NCBI RefSeq assembly: GCF_905475465.1
Contig: NC_062259.1
Coordinates: 8,132,501-8,196,500, forward strand
From: Pieris napi
Lineage: Eukaryota > Arthropoda > Insecta > Lepidoptera > Pieridae
Length of the DNA stretch: 64,000 bases
Reading direction: 5' to 3'
In this document: positions 47,821-60,890 of the stretch, piece by piece
How positions within the stretch are numbered: the stretch's first letter is position 1
Layout: each line of letters begins with the position of its first letter
Made by a program: the position numbers and the translations under genes
The notes under the pieces: model-generated
What the model was told of the DNA's origin: nothing
Seen by the model: only the letters and a program-made list of their open reading frames with translations
Databases searched by the model: none

Positions 47821-48190
47821 TTGGGGACAGGTAACGCGATTTGTCTATTCGGCGAACGTAGCGTATAGAATAAGATTAGCGTCTGCCATTTCAATTGCGT
47901 TAAACGTTCTGCTCAAAGCTAATTCTTGTGGGGTAGGTACATCGTCGTTGACGCGTTCCGTCACCCACCCAAAAAGCACTTTCAGGCGCGTCAAGCGCGC
48001 CTCTAGGACGGAAAAGGGAGGGTGAGGGGTTGCCACCCCTACCGAGTTCGAAAAAAGGCGATGCACTTCGAATTGTTCCTTTTATGTCCAGGATCGATCG
48101 TTTCGGTGAAGGAGCGAGTTTTATCTGTCCGGCCTGAGCGGGCACTGTAACTTCACACGTGGTAGCCTAATTGGGCACCCCTAGCGTATA
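47821..48190. other. unrecognised GC-richer island with overlapping minus-strand frames
   Basis: Two overlapping minus-strand frames of 73 codons (47845-48066; contains LFGWVTERVNDDVPTPQELA and ends EMADANLILYATFAE) and 81 codons (47900-48145). The first looks protein-like in composition but I cannot name it. No splice sites in the right places link it to bab. It may be a fragment of a repeat-encoded protein or a conserved regulatory block. Confidence 0.35.
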
Positions 48191-50221
48191 GATTAGAAAA
48201 CAGAAAAGAAAACCGAGATTTCCGAAATTGTTAACAAGGACGGCCTGTGTTCTGGAATGTGGTTGTTATCTTGATTACTCAGTGGAAAACGGAAATACAA
48301 ATGTGTACTAAATAGTTAAAACTTGTATTAGTTATTCAGTTGTTATACTTACACAAGGTTTTGGAGCTAGTGCAAACATCCGCTTATTGATTAGTGAAAT
48401 GCGGCTTACCTGAAAAGAGGAAGCACGATTAGACCACAATTAGCAGTGGCTTATAGAGAAAATAATACGAATAATGAACAGGAAACCAATAAACGCCGAA
48501 GGGTTTAATTCTTGTTTTAGTAAATGTAGAGATTGGAATACATCAGCATATTTCACCCAATCTCAATTTCATCTCCGTACAAACATCTGCAGTGTGTGCT
48601 AGGTTTTCGCAAAAGAATCAAAAACAAAAAATTACCCATATTGATATTGGATCTAAACGAATAGCGTTCCTATCTGAGAATGAAAATCATTAACTTTTCT
48701 ACTCACGAAATAACTTTCTTGGTTTTTAATATTGGCCGATTTTTAAAAGCTTTTATAGACTTTATAAAAGGTTTTTGCTTTATAAATTGTTTTATATGCA
48801 CTGGTCTATATATTCGTTAATAAAATAATTATCCAAATATTTAGTTTCAACTGACAAATAGTCCATTCATTATCAAATCAATCATCAATCATTTTAAGTG
48901 CTTTGATTTGATGCATTAATTAATTAAGGAAATATCTCAGTACAGACTACGCCAGCTATGTATCGAAACATCTAATGAAAAACAAAAAGTTCAGAATATG
49001 AAACATATTTAGTATAAGATAATAATTAATTGGTAATAAAATAGCAGCAAAGGGCTTCCTGTATGAGCCCTTAATTACGAACTAGTACAAAAAGCGAGAA
49101 ATTCGACGTTGCAAAAACAACAATGAACACGTGTTTAATCAGTTAGATCTTTGTAACCATTCAGTCGAAAGTTTGCGGCGTAGAGTCTCTTCCCTACGGT
49201 CTGGGGTCTCATTGTAATACATTTTCCGCAGAAACGTTGTTTAATACCATCTCCTAATTTACAAACATTACACTAGACTGATTTTTAGTTCTCAGTGTTT
49301 TTATAAAACGCGTCAGAGAAATAATATTTAATGTGAGTTTGGTTATCATATGTTGGCTCATTCAATCTAAATTCATAAATTTCTACACGATGTAGTACGT
49401 TTTTTTGAATCTATCTAAACTTTAGAAGTTGTCAAAAATGTGCTATTTCAATGTGATTTTAAAATAAGCACCCTATATCGGATTTAGCTAATGTTTTCTT
49501 TATAACATGAATGTCGATCAATTATGCTAATTTATTTTCCAGTGTATTATTTCCACTGCAAGAGCAACCAAAGCTTCCAAAAATTAATAAAATAATGTGA
49601 ATTTTGGTAGGCCTACCTTTTTAGTAGCTACAAACCAACATGGAAAATATTACTATGCTGGGGAAACAACTGTTGAATAAAAACCTAAGTGCTAAATTTT
49701 AAAAAAAAACTCTCAATAACAACCTTCCTCAGATTTCAAGGAATAAATTATAATTGGTCCAGCCGTGTTCGAGATTTCAGGTTACCAACATATTTTGTAA
49801 TTCAATTTTATTTATACAGATAACGCGAGGGTAAATCACTTAAAGCATGCATCCGGAATTATTCGATGTCACAATTTTCATACTTGATTTTACAAAATAC
49901 AGGATTTTTACGAGTTATATGCAGAAAACGTCATAGAAAAAAAATATTTATAAGTATTTGTACATTTACTACTTCGAGAAACCCAATTAAAAACTAACTC
50001 AAAACTTTTAAGTTAAGAAAGTTCGAAGTGAAAACAATTAGTAACACAAATATTAAAATCCGTTCATTATTTCCAGTAATTACAAGTTTTACTTTATAAA
50101 GAAGAAGACTTACCATCATAATGAGTTCTTTGAATTATCTTTATAAGTATATTAATGAATATAAATACACTCTTTTAGAAGAATACCGCTCTTACACATC
50201 TTGAGGTTAGTTTTATTATTA
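48191..50221. other. intronic sequence, nothing recognised
   Basis: AT-rich with no gene or known repeat. Confidence 0.4.
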
Positions 50222-50541
50222 TCTAATATATAAAATTCTCGTGTCACAGTTTTCGTTGCCATACTCCTCCGAAACGGCTCGACCGATTCTCATGAAATTT
50301 TGTGTGCTTATTGGGTATGTCTGAGAATCGTAACATCTATTTTTCATCCCCCTAAATGTTAGGGGTAGTCCACCCCTAAACTTTACTTTTTATTTTTTAG
50401 GCAAAATTTTTAATTTCTATTTTTTTATGATACAGCATTAAAAAATACATACAATCCCTAATTTTAACCTCTCTACGATCCACCCCTATTTTTTATTATA
50501 AATGATATACATGGCAAAACGACGTTTGCCCGGTCAGCTAG
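50222..50541 (+). mobile_element. non-autonomous Helitron, 320 bp, both ends intact
   Basis: Starts TCTAATATATAAAATTCTCG and ends CGGTCAGCTAG. It is flanked by A on the left (50221) and T on the right (50542), the A/T insertion rule of Helitrons with 5' TC and 3' CTRR termini. A hairpin GGCAAA...TTTGCC (50513-50518 with 50525-50530) lies 7 bases before the 3' CTAG, as expected. The body (CTCCGAAACGGCTCGACCGA, then ATGAAATTTTGTGTGC and GTTAGGGGTAGTCCACCCC) is one I recognise as a very abundant lepidopteran Helitron family. No Rep/helicase is encoded. Confidence 0.9.
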
Positions 50542-53500
50542 TTTAAATGTAAATATATGATGTACAGTAAACATCTCTTAACTCTTAGTACACCTCTATA
50601 GTTCTTCGACTCGTTAGCCCGTAATACTATATCGGAATTTATGCACAGGGAAATCGTTAGCAGTGAATCGGTTCGCCGAACTTATAACCCTGTAATAATA
50701 TAAGCTCAGAGGCATCAAACTGTTGGTGATGCTCAATTTACCGCCCTCGGTTAATCGCAACAACAATTTATCAACAATACGAATTTTAAGTGTCCGATTT
50801 TGTTCAACGTTCACTCCATCCGCTGCTCTAATTAGTTTATCGCGCGAAATTTAATTTATTTTCAATCTTCAAATATGAGTTCCCCATATGTCTGGTATAT
50901 TGATGGGTTGCTTTGTCATTTTGATAGCTTACAATATTAGTCCTAGAGTCGATTACCATTGTTTGCCACAAAAGGCTATAATTAGGGAAACCGTAATGTG
51001 TGGAGACAAAGTATTATATTAAGGATTCCTAAGAAGAACATCTTATTTAATTATTACATGTTTATATTGAAATTTTTCATGACTGAGTTCCGAGTATAAT
51101 AATATATATAATAAAGAAACGTTCTAAAACCATATTTTGGATATTACAAAGATATGTTGGGCTAGTCTATTTACTAGAATCAGTTTGTTGATACCAATGT
51201 ACCCTTAAATGGGTACAGGACATCCATCGTAGTAAGTCTAAACTATGCATGATTTTGTGTGTTAGTATCGCTAACTCACAGTATTTACTAAAGCAATAGA
51301 ATTTGGTGAAAGCTAAGTCAACCAAAACTAACTTCTGTCCAACCCCAGCATTTATCACAGTTTTGCAATATCAATATACCTAACAAAAAGCAAACGGGTT
51401 TTTGTTGAGTCGGTGACACGGTTCGCGATCGGTGCAATTGTGGCTAAAAACTCGAATTCGGATTAAAGCGAGTCACCGGCCACGCGTTAATTGCTCGGAG
51501 CAATTATTACGCCAACATCACTGTTAGTTTACTATGAACGGTGTGACTTTTTTGAACCGACCAAAATCTGTCCAATGTTTGCCCTTCGATCTATCTATCC
51601 CGTTATTAAAACGAAATCCTGAACGTTTACGCCGGCAGCGTCCAGAAATATTGGATTTTCAATTGCGGTGTATAAAGAGTTTACGGAAAAAAGAAGTGGT
51701 TCGGAAAAGATCTCGGGTGAAATTGAGTGCTTCCAGATGCTCGGTTCCGCCTCTTCACCGGTATTGTGCTCGCTTAATTCTTTTAAAAGCTTAAGCAGTC
51801 TTTGTGGCAATAAAATTTCTTGTAATAAATTCATTGTTGACGAAGCTAATGGAACCAAAAGAACGTAAACATCCTCAAAGATAGTTTTAAACTGTTTAGT
51901 TTATGAACACACCCGCACTCGTCTTTCAAAGACAGACAAATTTTCAAAGTATATAAAAAACGACGAACAAACTCTTGTGGAACGAAGCAATTCTGTATCT
52001 TAAAAACATACCCAGCAACATACTGCGCGATTTTTTGATTCGATAAGTCACCATCATTATATATTAGGGTATATAATGAGTGATTACTAAATAGTGTTTA
52101 TGATAGCACTGCTTAAGAATTAAACTTCCTCCCTTTCCTTTTCCGAATAATTGTAGCATGTCACTGTTCAAAAGAACCCCAAATAGGCTGCCGTGACTTA
52201 TTACCTAAGCCTGGACTGTTTCTTCCACTAAATAAGGTGTAGTCAAAGGTCTGACTAATTATAAAAGTCTATCCTCGAATTAAATAACTCACGTTGAGCT
52301 AAACTAAGACCTATTACAGCGAACAAAACATTTCATTAATGTACAAAATATTCTTATAAAAAGTGGCTCTATGCGAAGACTAAATAAATTATGACTCCCT
52401 CAGCATTTATTTCCATTCCAGTAATAAAACTGCGCTCATAAAATATATGTTTTTTTTTCTTATATTTTATAACTCATTCCACATTAAATATCCAAGTAAA
52501 ATTCCGTATTTTATATGTATTTAATAGCAAACAATATAAAGGCTTTTAATAAAGTTATTGCATTATTGGACTACACTTGCAAACAACAATTTTCTTTTTC
52601 AGTATCAATTGAATATTTACACCGTTGAAGAAAATGTATTGAATATTATTTTCTTTCATTCATTGATGGTTATAAGAAATATTTTATTCGGAAATAGAAT
52701 AGAAGCACTTGGTACAGCAATACCAGCGCAGCACAGCAGCGCTGTGGAACTTTCTGCTCCTCAGCATAATGCTGAGCCAGGGCCAATTACAACCACAGTA
52801 CACACACATTGCACACTTGAAGCGAACCGAATGGCAAAAGGGAATTTTTAATTTTAATTTTTATTGTTTTTGTTATGTCTTATTTTATTTTTTCTTTGAG
52901 TATTGTTATTTTGTGTGTTTATGTGTGTGTGTTTTCGTATGTAATAAATGTTATGTCTATGTCTATGTCAATAACAAAACCTTTAACTTCAAGGTTAAGA
53001 TTTGGTATTAAATTTCAAACCCCGCTTGTTCAGCCAACGTCATATTTTTACGGAGTATATTTAAACACAAATTATTCAACAACAGCTGAATTCAGGACAT
53101 TTGAAATAGGTCATGGAGGTGTTGTGTAAACCTGTAGGTACTTGAACGAATCTTCAGCTTGGTAAAAGCACTACTTTATCCAAAATCAAAGTAACTGATG
53201 ACCGGCTCGACTCTAAAACCATCTTAATATAGAAAGATTAAAATATTAGACCTTTTACACCAAAACTGTTTTCAACGATTCTACGTTTCGTTAAACGAAA
53301 GTGAACGTAGTGTAATGTTATAAAGCAGACTGATGTACGATCATGCAATAAACAGCTTTTATATCACAACTATCGTTTTGTTAACTTTCGACATTTAAAT
53401 GATATAATAAATTAACATTATCACCGCCTGCCGACAAAATTGTTTTCGGCCTCGCGCGGCTTATTTCATTAACTCGTTGGATATAATATAGTGTTTTTGT

Positions 53501-56500
53501 ATTTGTGTGATATCGTACGAGTTTTATTTAAATTATGAAATGAACGTGCATAATCCAGACATTCAATTGTTTTAGTAATTATCTTTCGGATGAAACGGAA
53601 GTTGAAGAAATTTGGATCTATTTGTCCACTGAATTATAATTTCAATGTTACTGTTTTTATTTCAGAGATACATAATCCGCTTTCAAAAAGAAAAAGTCTG
53701 TTAGATTATTATGTATTTTAATATATATATGTTGTTCCAAGTATTATGTTCCAAATCTTTGTTACATTTATAGTTTTGTATTTGGTTAAACACCACATTT
53801 GGCTAGTCTAATGATTTCTGAAATAATCTCGATGAGTAAATCAGTAGTGAAAATAAATCATTGCTTATAAATTAACTTACTTACTAGAAGAACGAAAGCA
53901 AAGTTTTATACATACAACCAAAAACAACCACGGAAAGTGCGAATATTTCTAGAGCGGGAACAACATCGCGACCAAATATTGACCGGCGTTCAACACGTTG
54001 AATTTCACCGCGAAAAACATTAACAAACAAAATAATTACACTCTGACCGAGCCGGGACCGAAGCGCGTACAATATAGTTCACAAATTAGTTTGGCAGCGC
54101 AAAAATTTCATTGAATGATTCCAATGTTCGAGCAGCGTGATATATTAATATTTATTGCCTTACAAATTAAAGATAACACGGACATCGCAGCGCTATTTTG
54201 CACCGCGAATTTTTATCCGAACAATATTCGTATTATTAAAACGCCCGCTAATCGGTAGCGAAACTTTTATTAATGGCCGCTGCCTTTTTAATTTGTAATA
54301 AAAAACGGTGCGTTTGCGACCGTTACGCAGCTTGATCGATACAAAATTATTCTCGATAAATTATACAGCGACAAGAGTTTAATTTATTGTACTTTATTTT
54401 CATCGTATATTTGTTTCAATAAAATAAAGTGGGAATCGGTGAAGATTAACGATGCGACGTTTCTGTTTCATATCCATATTCAGTGGAGTTTGACTGAATA
54501 ACAAACTTGTTTTTAAGTCATTTTTGCAACTGATTGTATGCATTTGTCTTTCATATAAAATTCTCGCTTTTGTTTTAGGCGAGGGAGTCTACCTGACTTA
54601 CCTATAACGAATTAATAGCCAGGAAATACGTCGCCCTCATAGTCATTAGATTACGGTTATAGGATTTCATATACCACGCCATAACATAAAAAGAAACAAC
54701 AACGAAAGCTCTATAAGTATTTATCAGTTCTATTTACAAGCGTTGATCGACGACTTATATGACATCTCGATCTAGAACCTAGTACGTACGTGAATTTATG
54801 CCCGTCGTGTTGAAAAAAAGTCACTGTTGCCCCCGATGTACCGGCAATTCGTTTGAAACAACGTTTTGCTACACGACTTTTGCATTTTTCACAGCTTTGT
54901 AGTATGTTATGTAATTTATATGTATTCGTTGTGCGTTGCAATCGGACATAACTGTTACGTGACTAATATTTTCGAAGTTAATGAATAAAGTTACTCGGCG
55001 CTCGGACTAGGAATGCATGGAATTCAAATTATGATACCGGCAATGCTTTGAATGTGGTAAAGGTGAATCGTAACACCTAGTACAAGGGGTTACATCATCT
55101 TCTACTTAGATGCCTGATCTAAGTATTTAATTTTAATATGGGTATCGGACCGTGTGAGTTAAACACGTTCTCAGTAGGTACTAAAATAGAGTATTTGGAA
55201 AAAAATTGAAACTAACGATGTTTGGGGATTGAACTAAACGTAGGTTATATTTCAATTTGTACTCAGCCTATTTTATTAAAATACTGAAGCCAATTCAATA
55301 GCCAGTTCAAATAAATTCTATAAAGAAAGAAAAACAATATCGAGCAGTTATTGCAAAACCCATATATCATTGGGCGAGTGTAAAACGAAGCGAAAGAATT
55401 GGTTAGAATCGGCCGCTAGGAAAAAATCTCTGTGTCAAAAGTGAATAACTCTTGGGCCATTTTGAGCCGAAAATAGAGTCGATTTCTTACGCAATTCAAA
55501 CACTATTATGAACGTAGGTATAGAATTAAATCATTACGATGAAGGAATTTTTCTTTCTGGTCCAATAATATGATTAATCCTTGGTTATGTTATGAAGTCA
55601 CGTTAGTAAATTAAGTCACGAAGCCGTATGAACGTTGAATTGAAAAAAATACGGAAGAGCTTTTTGAAAGGTTATCGTGAATTCATAATACATTCTTGAT
55701 GTATTTAATTATAGGTATATAATTCTTAAGAGTTTTATGTATTGACTGAACTATAAGAATTCTAGTTGAAGCCAGCAAAATATACGAATTCAACGCCGGC
55801 GGATGCTCGTTGTGTTAATTGTAATATTTTTGGTTGGATGTTGAAAAGTACGAACGATCTATAACCCTGGAATATTAAATTTACCACAAATAAGGTGGAA
55901 GAGTTTTAAATTCCCTAATTTGGTACAAAAAATATTTTTCTTAAATTCATTCGCTTTTTAATTTTAAAAAGTCTGTAAATAATGCATCAAATGATCTCAG
56001 TAGCACTTCCATCTAAAGTCTATCAATACGCAATAACAGGGCACTCACTCATCCTGTCTTGTCACGTATCGATTAAAAGGTACGACAATGATGTCCTTTC
56101 CAGTGATGGGGAGTCCATGTAAATGTCGGAGATCAATTAAAACAGGTCGAACGCATACGGGACACGAAATTAAAAGCTAAAGTTCGTTACCGCCGAGTTA
56201 TCGTTTCAATTGAAAGAAACTTGTTACATCTATGTCGGTATGATTCCAATTTCAAAGCGGATTCGTCGCCTTGATTGCCCCTCTATGTACAACTTGATAC
56301 ATACATGTTTCATTTCTATTACCATTCGATATCCCATCTTCGGATATACAAAATTTTGCAACGTTCAGAAATCAAATCATTGGTTTCAAACTAAACAGTG
56401 ATAATATTAAAAAATCAATTTGCTGATACAATTTTTGAAATCAATATTGATTTTACAACCCATTGTTAAGGAGATATTAGTTTTTTAATATAAAAGGAAA

Positions 56501-56559
56501 CCAATTTTGGGGATTGGAAAAATTCATCTTTGACAAATCCACATTTGTAGGCGTGACGT
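50542..56559. other. intronic sequence, no gene recognised
   Basis: Mostly AT-rich. GC-richer patches lie at 51390-51500, 51600-51770 (open on both strands), 52700-52850 (open on the plus strand, followed by a T-rich stretch) and 53880-54330. The last ends in CTAG/TAAGTAAG on the minus strand, but no acceptor partner or familiar protein was found. Confidence 0.35.
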
Positions 56560-56660
56560 CGTAGCCAGTTGTAATGTAATAACGCTACGCGTCCTACGTG
56601 GCTTCAGTGATTTGCTACGGGTATCTATTGTAGCCGTAGGCCGGATGAAACGTGCTACGG
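56560..56660. repeat. cluster of CGTAGC/GCTACG hexamers
   Basis: Within 100 bp, GCTACG or its complement occurs at 56560, 56584, 56614 and 56654, with near matches (CCTACG, CGTAGG) at 56592 and 56635. The 3' half (GTAGCCGTAGGCCGGATGAA, then ACGTGCTACGG) resembles a dispersed lepidopteran repeat I have seen, but I cannot name the family. Confidence 0.4.
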
Positions 56661-58098
56661 AAAGCTTAGTAATTGATTATAGGCATGGCTTTAGAAATAT
56701 TTTAAATCAAACATTTTTAATAGAACTTGTAATTCACGTGAGCATTTAATATCATATCCGGATGATATTGATGACACATCACTAAATTATGAGGTAAGTT
56801 TTTATTCCACTTTAAACATTAAAGAGTCGATTTGGAAAATCGGTCCTCCCAGATAAGGCTTTTTTGGTGTTAAGTTTTAAATTGTAATAAATAATGAATA
56901 AACTGATTTTACGTTCGTTAAATTGATATTTTTGTAAGAAAAAAAACTAAAATACTTAAGCTCCTTAATAATTTTGAACTGGCAAGCTGGCTATTAAATG
57001 GCTATTAAAGGATACCGTACAATAACGTTTGGAAATAAGTAAGTATTTTAAACATATATGACACACACAGAACAAGGTTTTGGAGGCGGTGGTGGGAACC
57101 GTTCACCACTGGAAATTGATCTCAATTTATAATTCGTTCATAGTACGAAATGAATATGTAAATTATCAGCATTTATTGATCAGCGCTAATCTCACGCTAG
57201 TCGTCGAAGACAGCTCAAGGCAGGTTTAATTTTAAGTGATTCACTTGAGTTTTCCATCTCTGACAGTAGCTATAGCCACATCCCAATCAACTTTCAGCTC
57301 AATACAGATTATATACCAGCATATCCTTTTATTTTATCTACTGAATTTCTAATTTCGAGTTTAAATATATAGCTATACTTACCGGACGCTGGAGGTGGGC
57401 AAGTAACATAGAAGCTATGCATATTTTAGTTTACGCGCCGTGTCTAATGCTTTATTCAGCCTTACATCGCCAAGTCTCGGCTTGCTATTCAGTACATAAT
57501 GTATATATATAGTCAAAGTACATAGTGGCATACTTAAATACGTTATTATTTAGGTTGTGTTTTAAAACCAGGTCCAAATCTATGCCTCGTTAAACGCTTG
57601 TATTTTATTCTTATACATTCGTCAGTAAAAACCAAATCGGTATCAGAAAGATTAAGAAAATTGGAATTACTATTTACTATTACTATTATTGACCTATGTA
57701 AGAATTAAAATTAAATATTAAGTATAATTTAAATAGTCTTATCAGTCAATTAATAAAATGTGCGCGTGTACTAGTTGTACACACGTAAAAGGTGAAACTT
57801 CTTTATGACCTTATTTTTCGAAAAATGATCTACTATATGCAACTTTACAGAAATTGGTTAAATAAAGTTAAATTAGATAAAGTTTAACAAAAGGCTTTTA
57901 TTATCATAGACATGAATACAAATACAATTATTTCATTTTAACTTATTACTGTACTACTATGTAGTACTAAGATTATTACAGAATTTCATTAATTGTAATA
58001 GAATTATTAGTATTACTATCATTGTTATCGTTATTATATATTTTTGTTACTAATGGCTTCGAATCTCTTCGGATCAACAGTGGTAGGGACAAGAAAAA
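56661..58098. other. intronic sequence with one strong minus-strand donor site
   Basis: The donor GTAAGTAT at 57375-57382 is discussed as a finding. Near 57945-57970 a small palindrome GTACTAC...GTAGTAC is present, followed by ATT/ATC-rich simple sequence. Confidence 0.4.
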
Positions 58099-58332
58099 GA
58101 TGGCGCGTAACCGAAAAACGTGACAAATGTGTGTAAATTTTTTTCCAACGCCGATAAAGAAGTTTGACTTCAAAAAGCAACAAGGCGCGTAACCTGCTAC
58201 AAAATTTCTCCCATACGTCGATAAAGAAGTTTCACTTCAAAAGATGGCGCGTAACGGAAAAATGTGACGCGTAACGAAAAAATGTTACACAAAATTTTTG
58301 TCCAACCCCGATAAAGAAGTTTCACTTCAAAA
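58099..58332 (+). repeat. short tandem array of a roughly 70-90-bp unit, three copies
   Basis: Units start at about 58099, 58175 and 58243. Each runs from (GATG)GCGCGTAAC through CAAAATTT...CC to GATAAAGAAGTTTCACTTCA. Unit 3 has an internal duplication of GCGTAACGRAAAAATGT. Degeneration between copies is uneven (unit 2 lost the GAAAAATGTGAC segment). The sequence is reminiscent of a dispersed lepidopteran satellite-like repeat. Confidence 0.8.
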
Positions 58333-58557
58333 ATATAATGAAACAATTATATAATTAATCTTATGCATATATTTCAATAGTTTAATTTACGATTTACTGC
58401 ATTCTTAATGAGAAATATTTTTAATTAAAACCAGTCTTCTGTTATCGCATTGATACTTAACTGCACCTTGCGATAAAATAACACCTGATTATTGAATATT
58501 AATCTTAATAAACGATATGAACAGCATATACTCTCTTTTGGTAATAAAAAAACAAAT

Positions 58558-58772
58558 AAGCAAGTAGGTGATCAGCCTCCAGTGCCTGACACACGCTGTC
58601 GACTTTTAGGGTCTAAGACATGTCGGTTTCCTCACGATGTTTTCCTTCACCGTTCGAGCAAATGTTAAATGCGCACATAGAAAGAAAGTCCATTGGTGCA
58701 CAGCTGGGGTCGAACCTACGACCTCTGGCATGAGAGTCGCACGCTGAAGCCAGTTAGGCCAACACTGCTCTC
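58558..58772 (-). mobile_element. tRNA-derived SINE, family B, copy with intact B box
   Basis: Minus strand: AGTGTTGGCCTAACTGGCTT (A-box region), GCGTGCGACTCTCATGCCAG, GGTCGTAGGTTCGACCCC (B box), TGTGCACCAATGGACTTTC, and the shared GAAGGAAAACATCGTGAGGA body ending GCACTGGAGGCTGATCACC. The open frames over it (58606-58794 minus, 58693-58881 plus) are SINE readings, not genes. Confidence 0.85.
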
Positions 58773-60565
58773 TCTTTTGGTAATAGCAGTGCATATTTTT
58801 GATACTCTAGACGATAATTTTATACAAGAACGAAAGGATCATCTGGTTACGGTTATTAGTTGTACTTCCAGCTTCAAATAATTATTCGATGATACATTTT
58901 AGCTTAGTATTCAATTCACCAATACTATTAATACTTATAGTACAGCATTTAACTAAATATATATTTATGATTTACCTGTATGAATTGTAGCCCTTGCGTT
59001 GAGTCCTGTACAATGGCAGACACTATTAAGCCTCCACGAAGTCTATTTATGCTCTTTGTCCATTAAATAATATGACCTATCTATTGAATAGTCAAAGTCA
59101 GAGAGGCCGTTTGTTCTAACGTGTCTTAAGTAATAATAAAGCAATTAAATGTATTTCAATATAACAATAACCTAAGTAAAAAGATTAATTACTTATTTCT
59201 ATTGCCGTTTTAACAGTTACGAGAAACAATTGTTAGTAATTATAAGTGTACAACTCTATATATTTTCCATGCATAATCTCCTGCTCTAAAGGTGTTTGCA
59301 AAATGTTGACGCGTTATATTTTCACAAAGTTCAAAGATGAGTAGTGTAGAAGGCTGTTACAAGTTGTTTAATAATGTATGTGGCGCGTCAAAGAGCTAGA
59401 AATTAGCGCTTCAGGCTACCTGCTCTGGGGACGGCTCTTCGATCGCAGATTTGTCGGATCCGGTCACCGATACATCCGATAACGAGAAAGTGGTATCTTG
59501 AGGGCGAAGGAGTGTTTGTAGTGATGGCCTGCATTTTGCATGAGCCTATGTTCGTGTGTAAGAGAGAGGGCCCGAAAGAGACGCCCTATGGATCTACATT
59601 TAAAGCACATTGTAAGCAAGCGCATTATTAATGTACCTATTTTAGTTGTTGGGGAGTACTGGCGTGCCGGGCTGCCAGGAGCGAACCGACTTATTCATGC
59701 TTCATGCATACACCATTCATATTTGATTCCTTTTAATTCCAGGCGTCTTTCGTCTGGGTACTCGTTGGTGACGTTTCATTTAGTGAACTGCACGTGTAGG
59801 CCACGTCGCTCTTATGAATACGTTAATGTTCCAAACTCTTTGAGTTTTGTGTTCTGTTCAACTTTTTACTACTTTTCGCTCATTGTCTACTAAGTATTGT
59901 TTTATTCATTCATTTCGGCTTTGAATTGAGGGCTCTAACTTTAGTGACTGTGATTATGACTTGTTAAATTTTTAACTAAAGTTTTAAGGCGACTTTTTTC
60001 CTCGTTGATAAGAAATATTGTCCCAATTTTGAACATTGAAGAGGACGTTGCTCATCAGCAGTACAAATATTCAAGAATACTGGTCGGACACAAGCAAAAA
60101 TTCGCTTTAAATTCCATAAACCATCAAAGGATCGGGATCATCAATACAATCTATACTGGAAAGTGTTAAAATAAAACATTTCATAGCAAACGTTCGGCTC
60201 AAGGCAGCAAAGTCCTTTCACAAAGGCTAGGCACTACACGTTTCTCTAAAAAAACCGCGTGCGAGTGCAAACTGCACCCCGAGTGCAATTCAAATGGCTC
60301 GACCCGCACCTACGTACATAAGTTATTAAAAAAAGTGTGCCTTTGCTGTAGGTTTTAATAAAAATAGTCGTCTCGCGCAACCCTTTGTCAGAACATCAGA
60401 GGAGCTTGTACCATACCTCTATTAATATGAGGCCTGCCTCCAAGACGTGCAGGGCCGTATTCTAACACTAATTATATATCATCCATTGAATGTTTACTGT
60501 ATACAAATTAATAGAGAAATAAGCATCTTATTTTTATAGTAGAAACTCTGTTCTGTTGTTAAGTA
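58773..60565. other. intronic sequence, no gene recognised
   Basis: GC-richer patches at 59380-59480 and 59520-59800. The plus-strand frame at 59540-59893 (117 codons) is the longest unexplained frame in this part but has no recognisable motif, and its codons look like random composition. Confidence 0.4.
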
Positions 60566-60890
60566 GGATTCGATCATCATCAGCCTCTTTTTTCTTGTCC
60601 ATTTCTGGACGTAGGCCTACCGCCACGCCCTGCAGTGGCCTATCTGAATCCACTGGAAGCCACCTTCCTTGACGATGTCGTGTCACCTTCCACTGTCACT
60701 CAGTCGGTGGGCGGCCGCGCCGTTTTTCGTCTGCGGGTCCACCGGTTCTTGTCCATGCGATATGTAGCCTGCCCTCTGCCACTTAGATGTTGCGACAGCC
60801 CTTCCTACGTCGCTTACCCCGGATTTTTCACGAATGGCCTCAATTCGTACGTGATCGCGAAGGAAGATGCCAAGCATTGGAACAAAGTAT
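60566..60890 (-). pseudogene. RTE-type LINE remnant: ORF C-terminus and 3' end
   Basis: On the minus strand, REKSGVSDVGRAVATSKWQR followed by AGYISH matches the (R)R.GV.DV..R....KW.WAGHI.R signature near the C-terminus of RTE-like ORFs. It is then frameshifted: GRPPT-like residues continue in another frame. The 3' end reads GGCCTACGTCCAGAAATGGA, then a GCTGATGATGATCGA tail, typical of these elements. It is 5'-truncated, frameshifted and inactive. Confidence 0.75.

Noticed and set aside
59540..59893. 117-codon plus-strand frame
   Set aside because: No domain, signal or familiar motif; a frame this long is expected occasionally in 64 kb.
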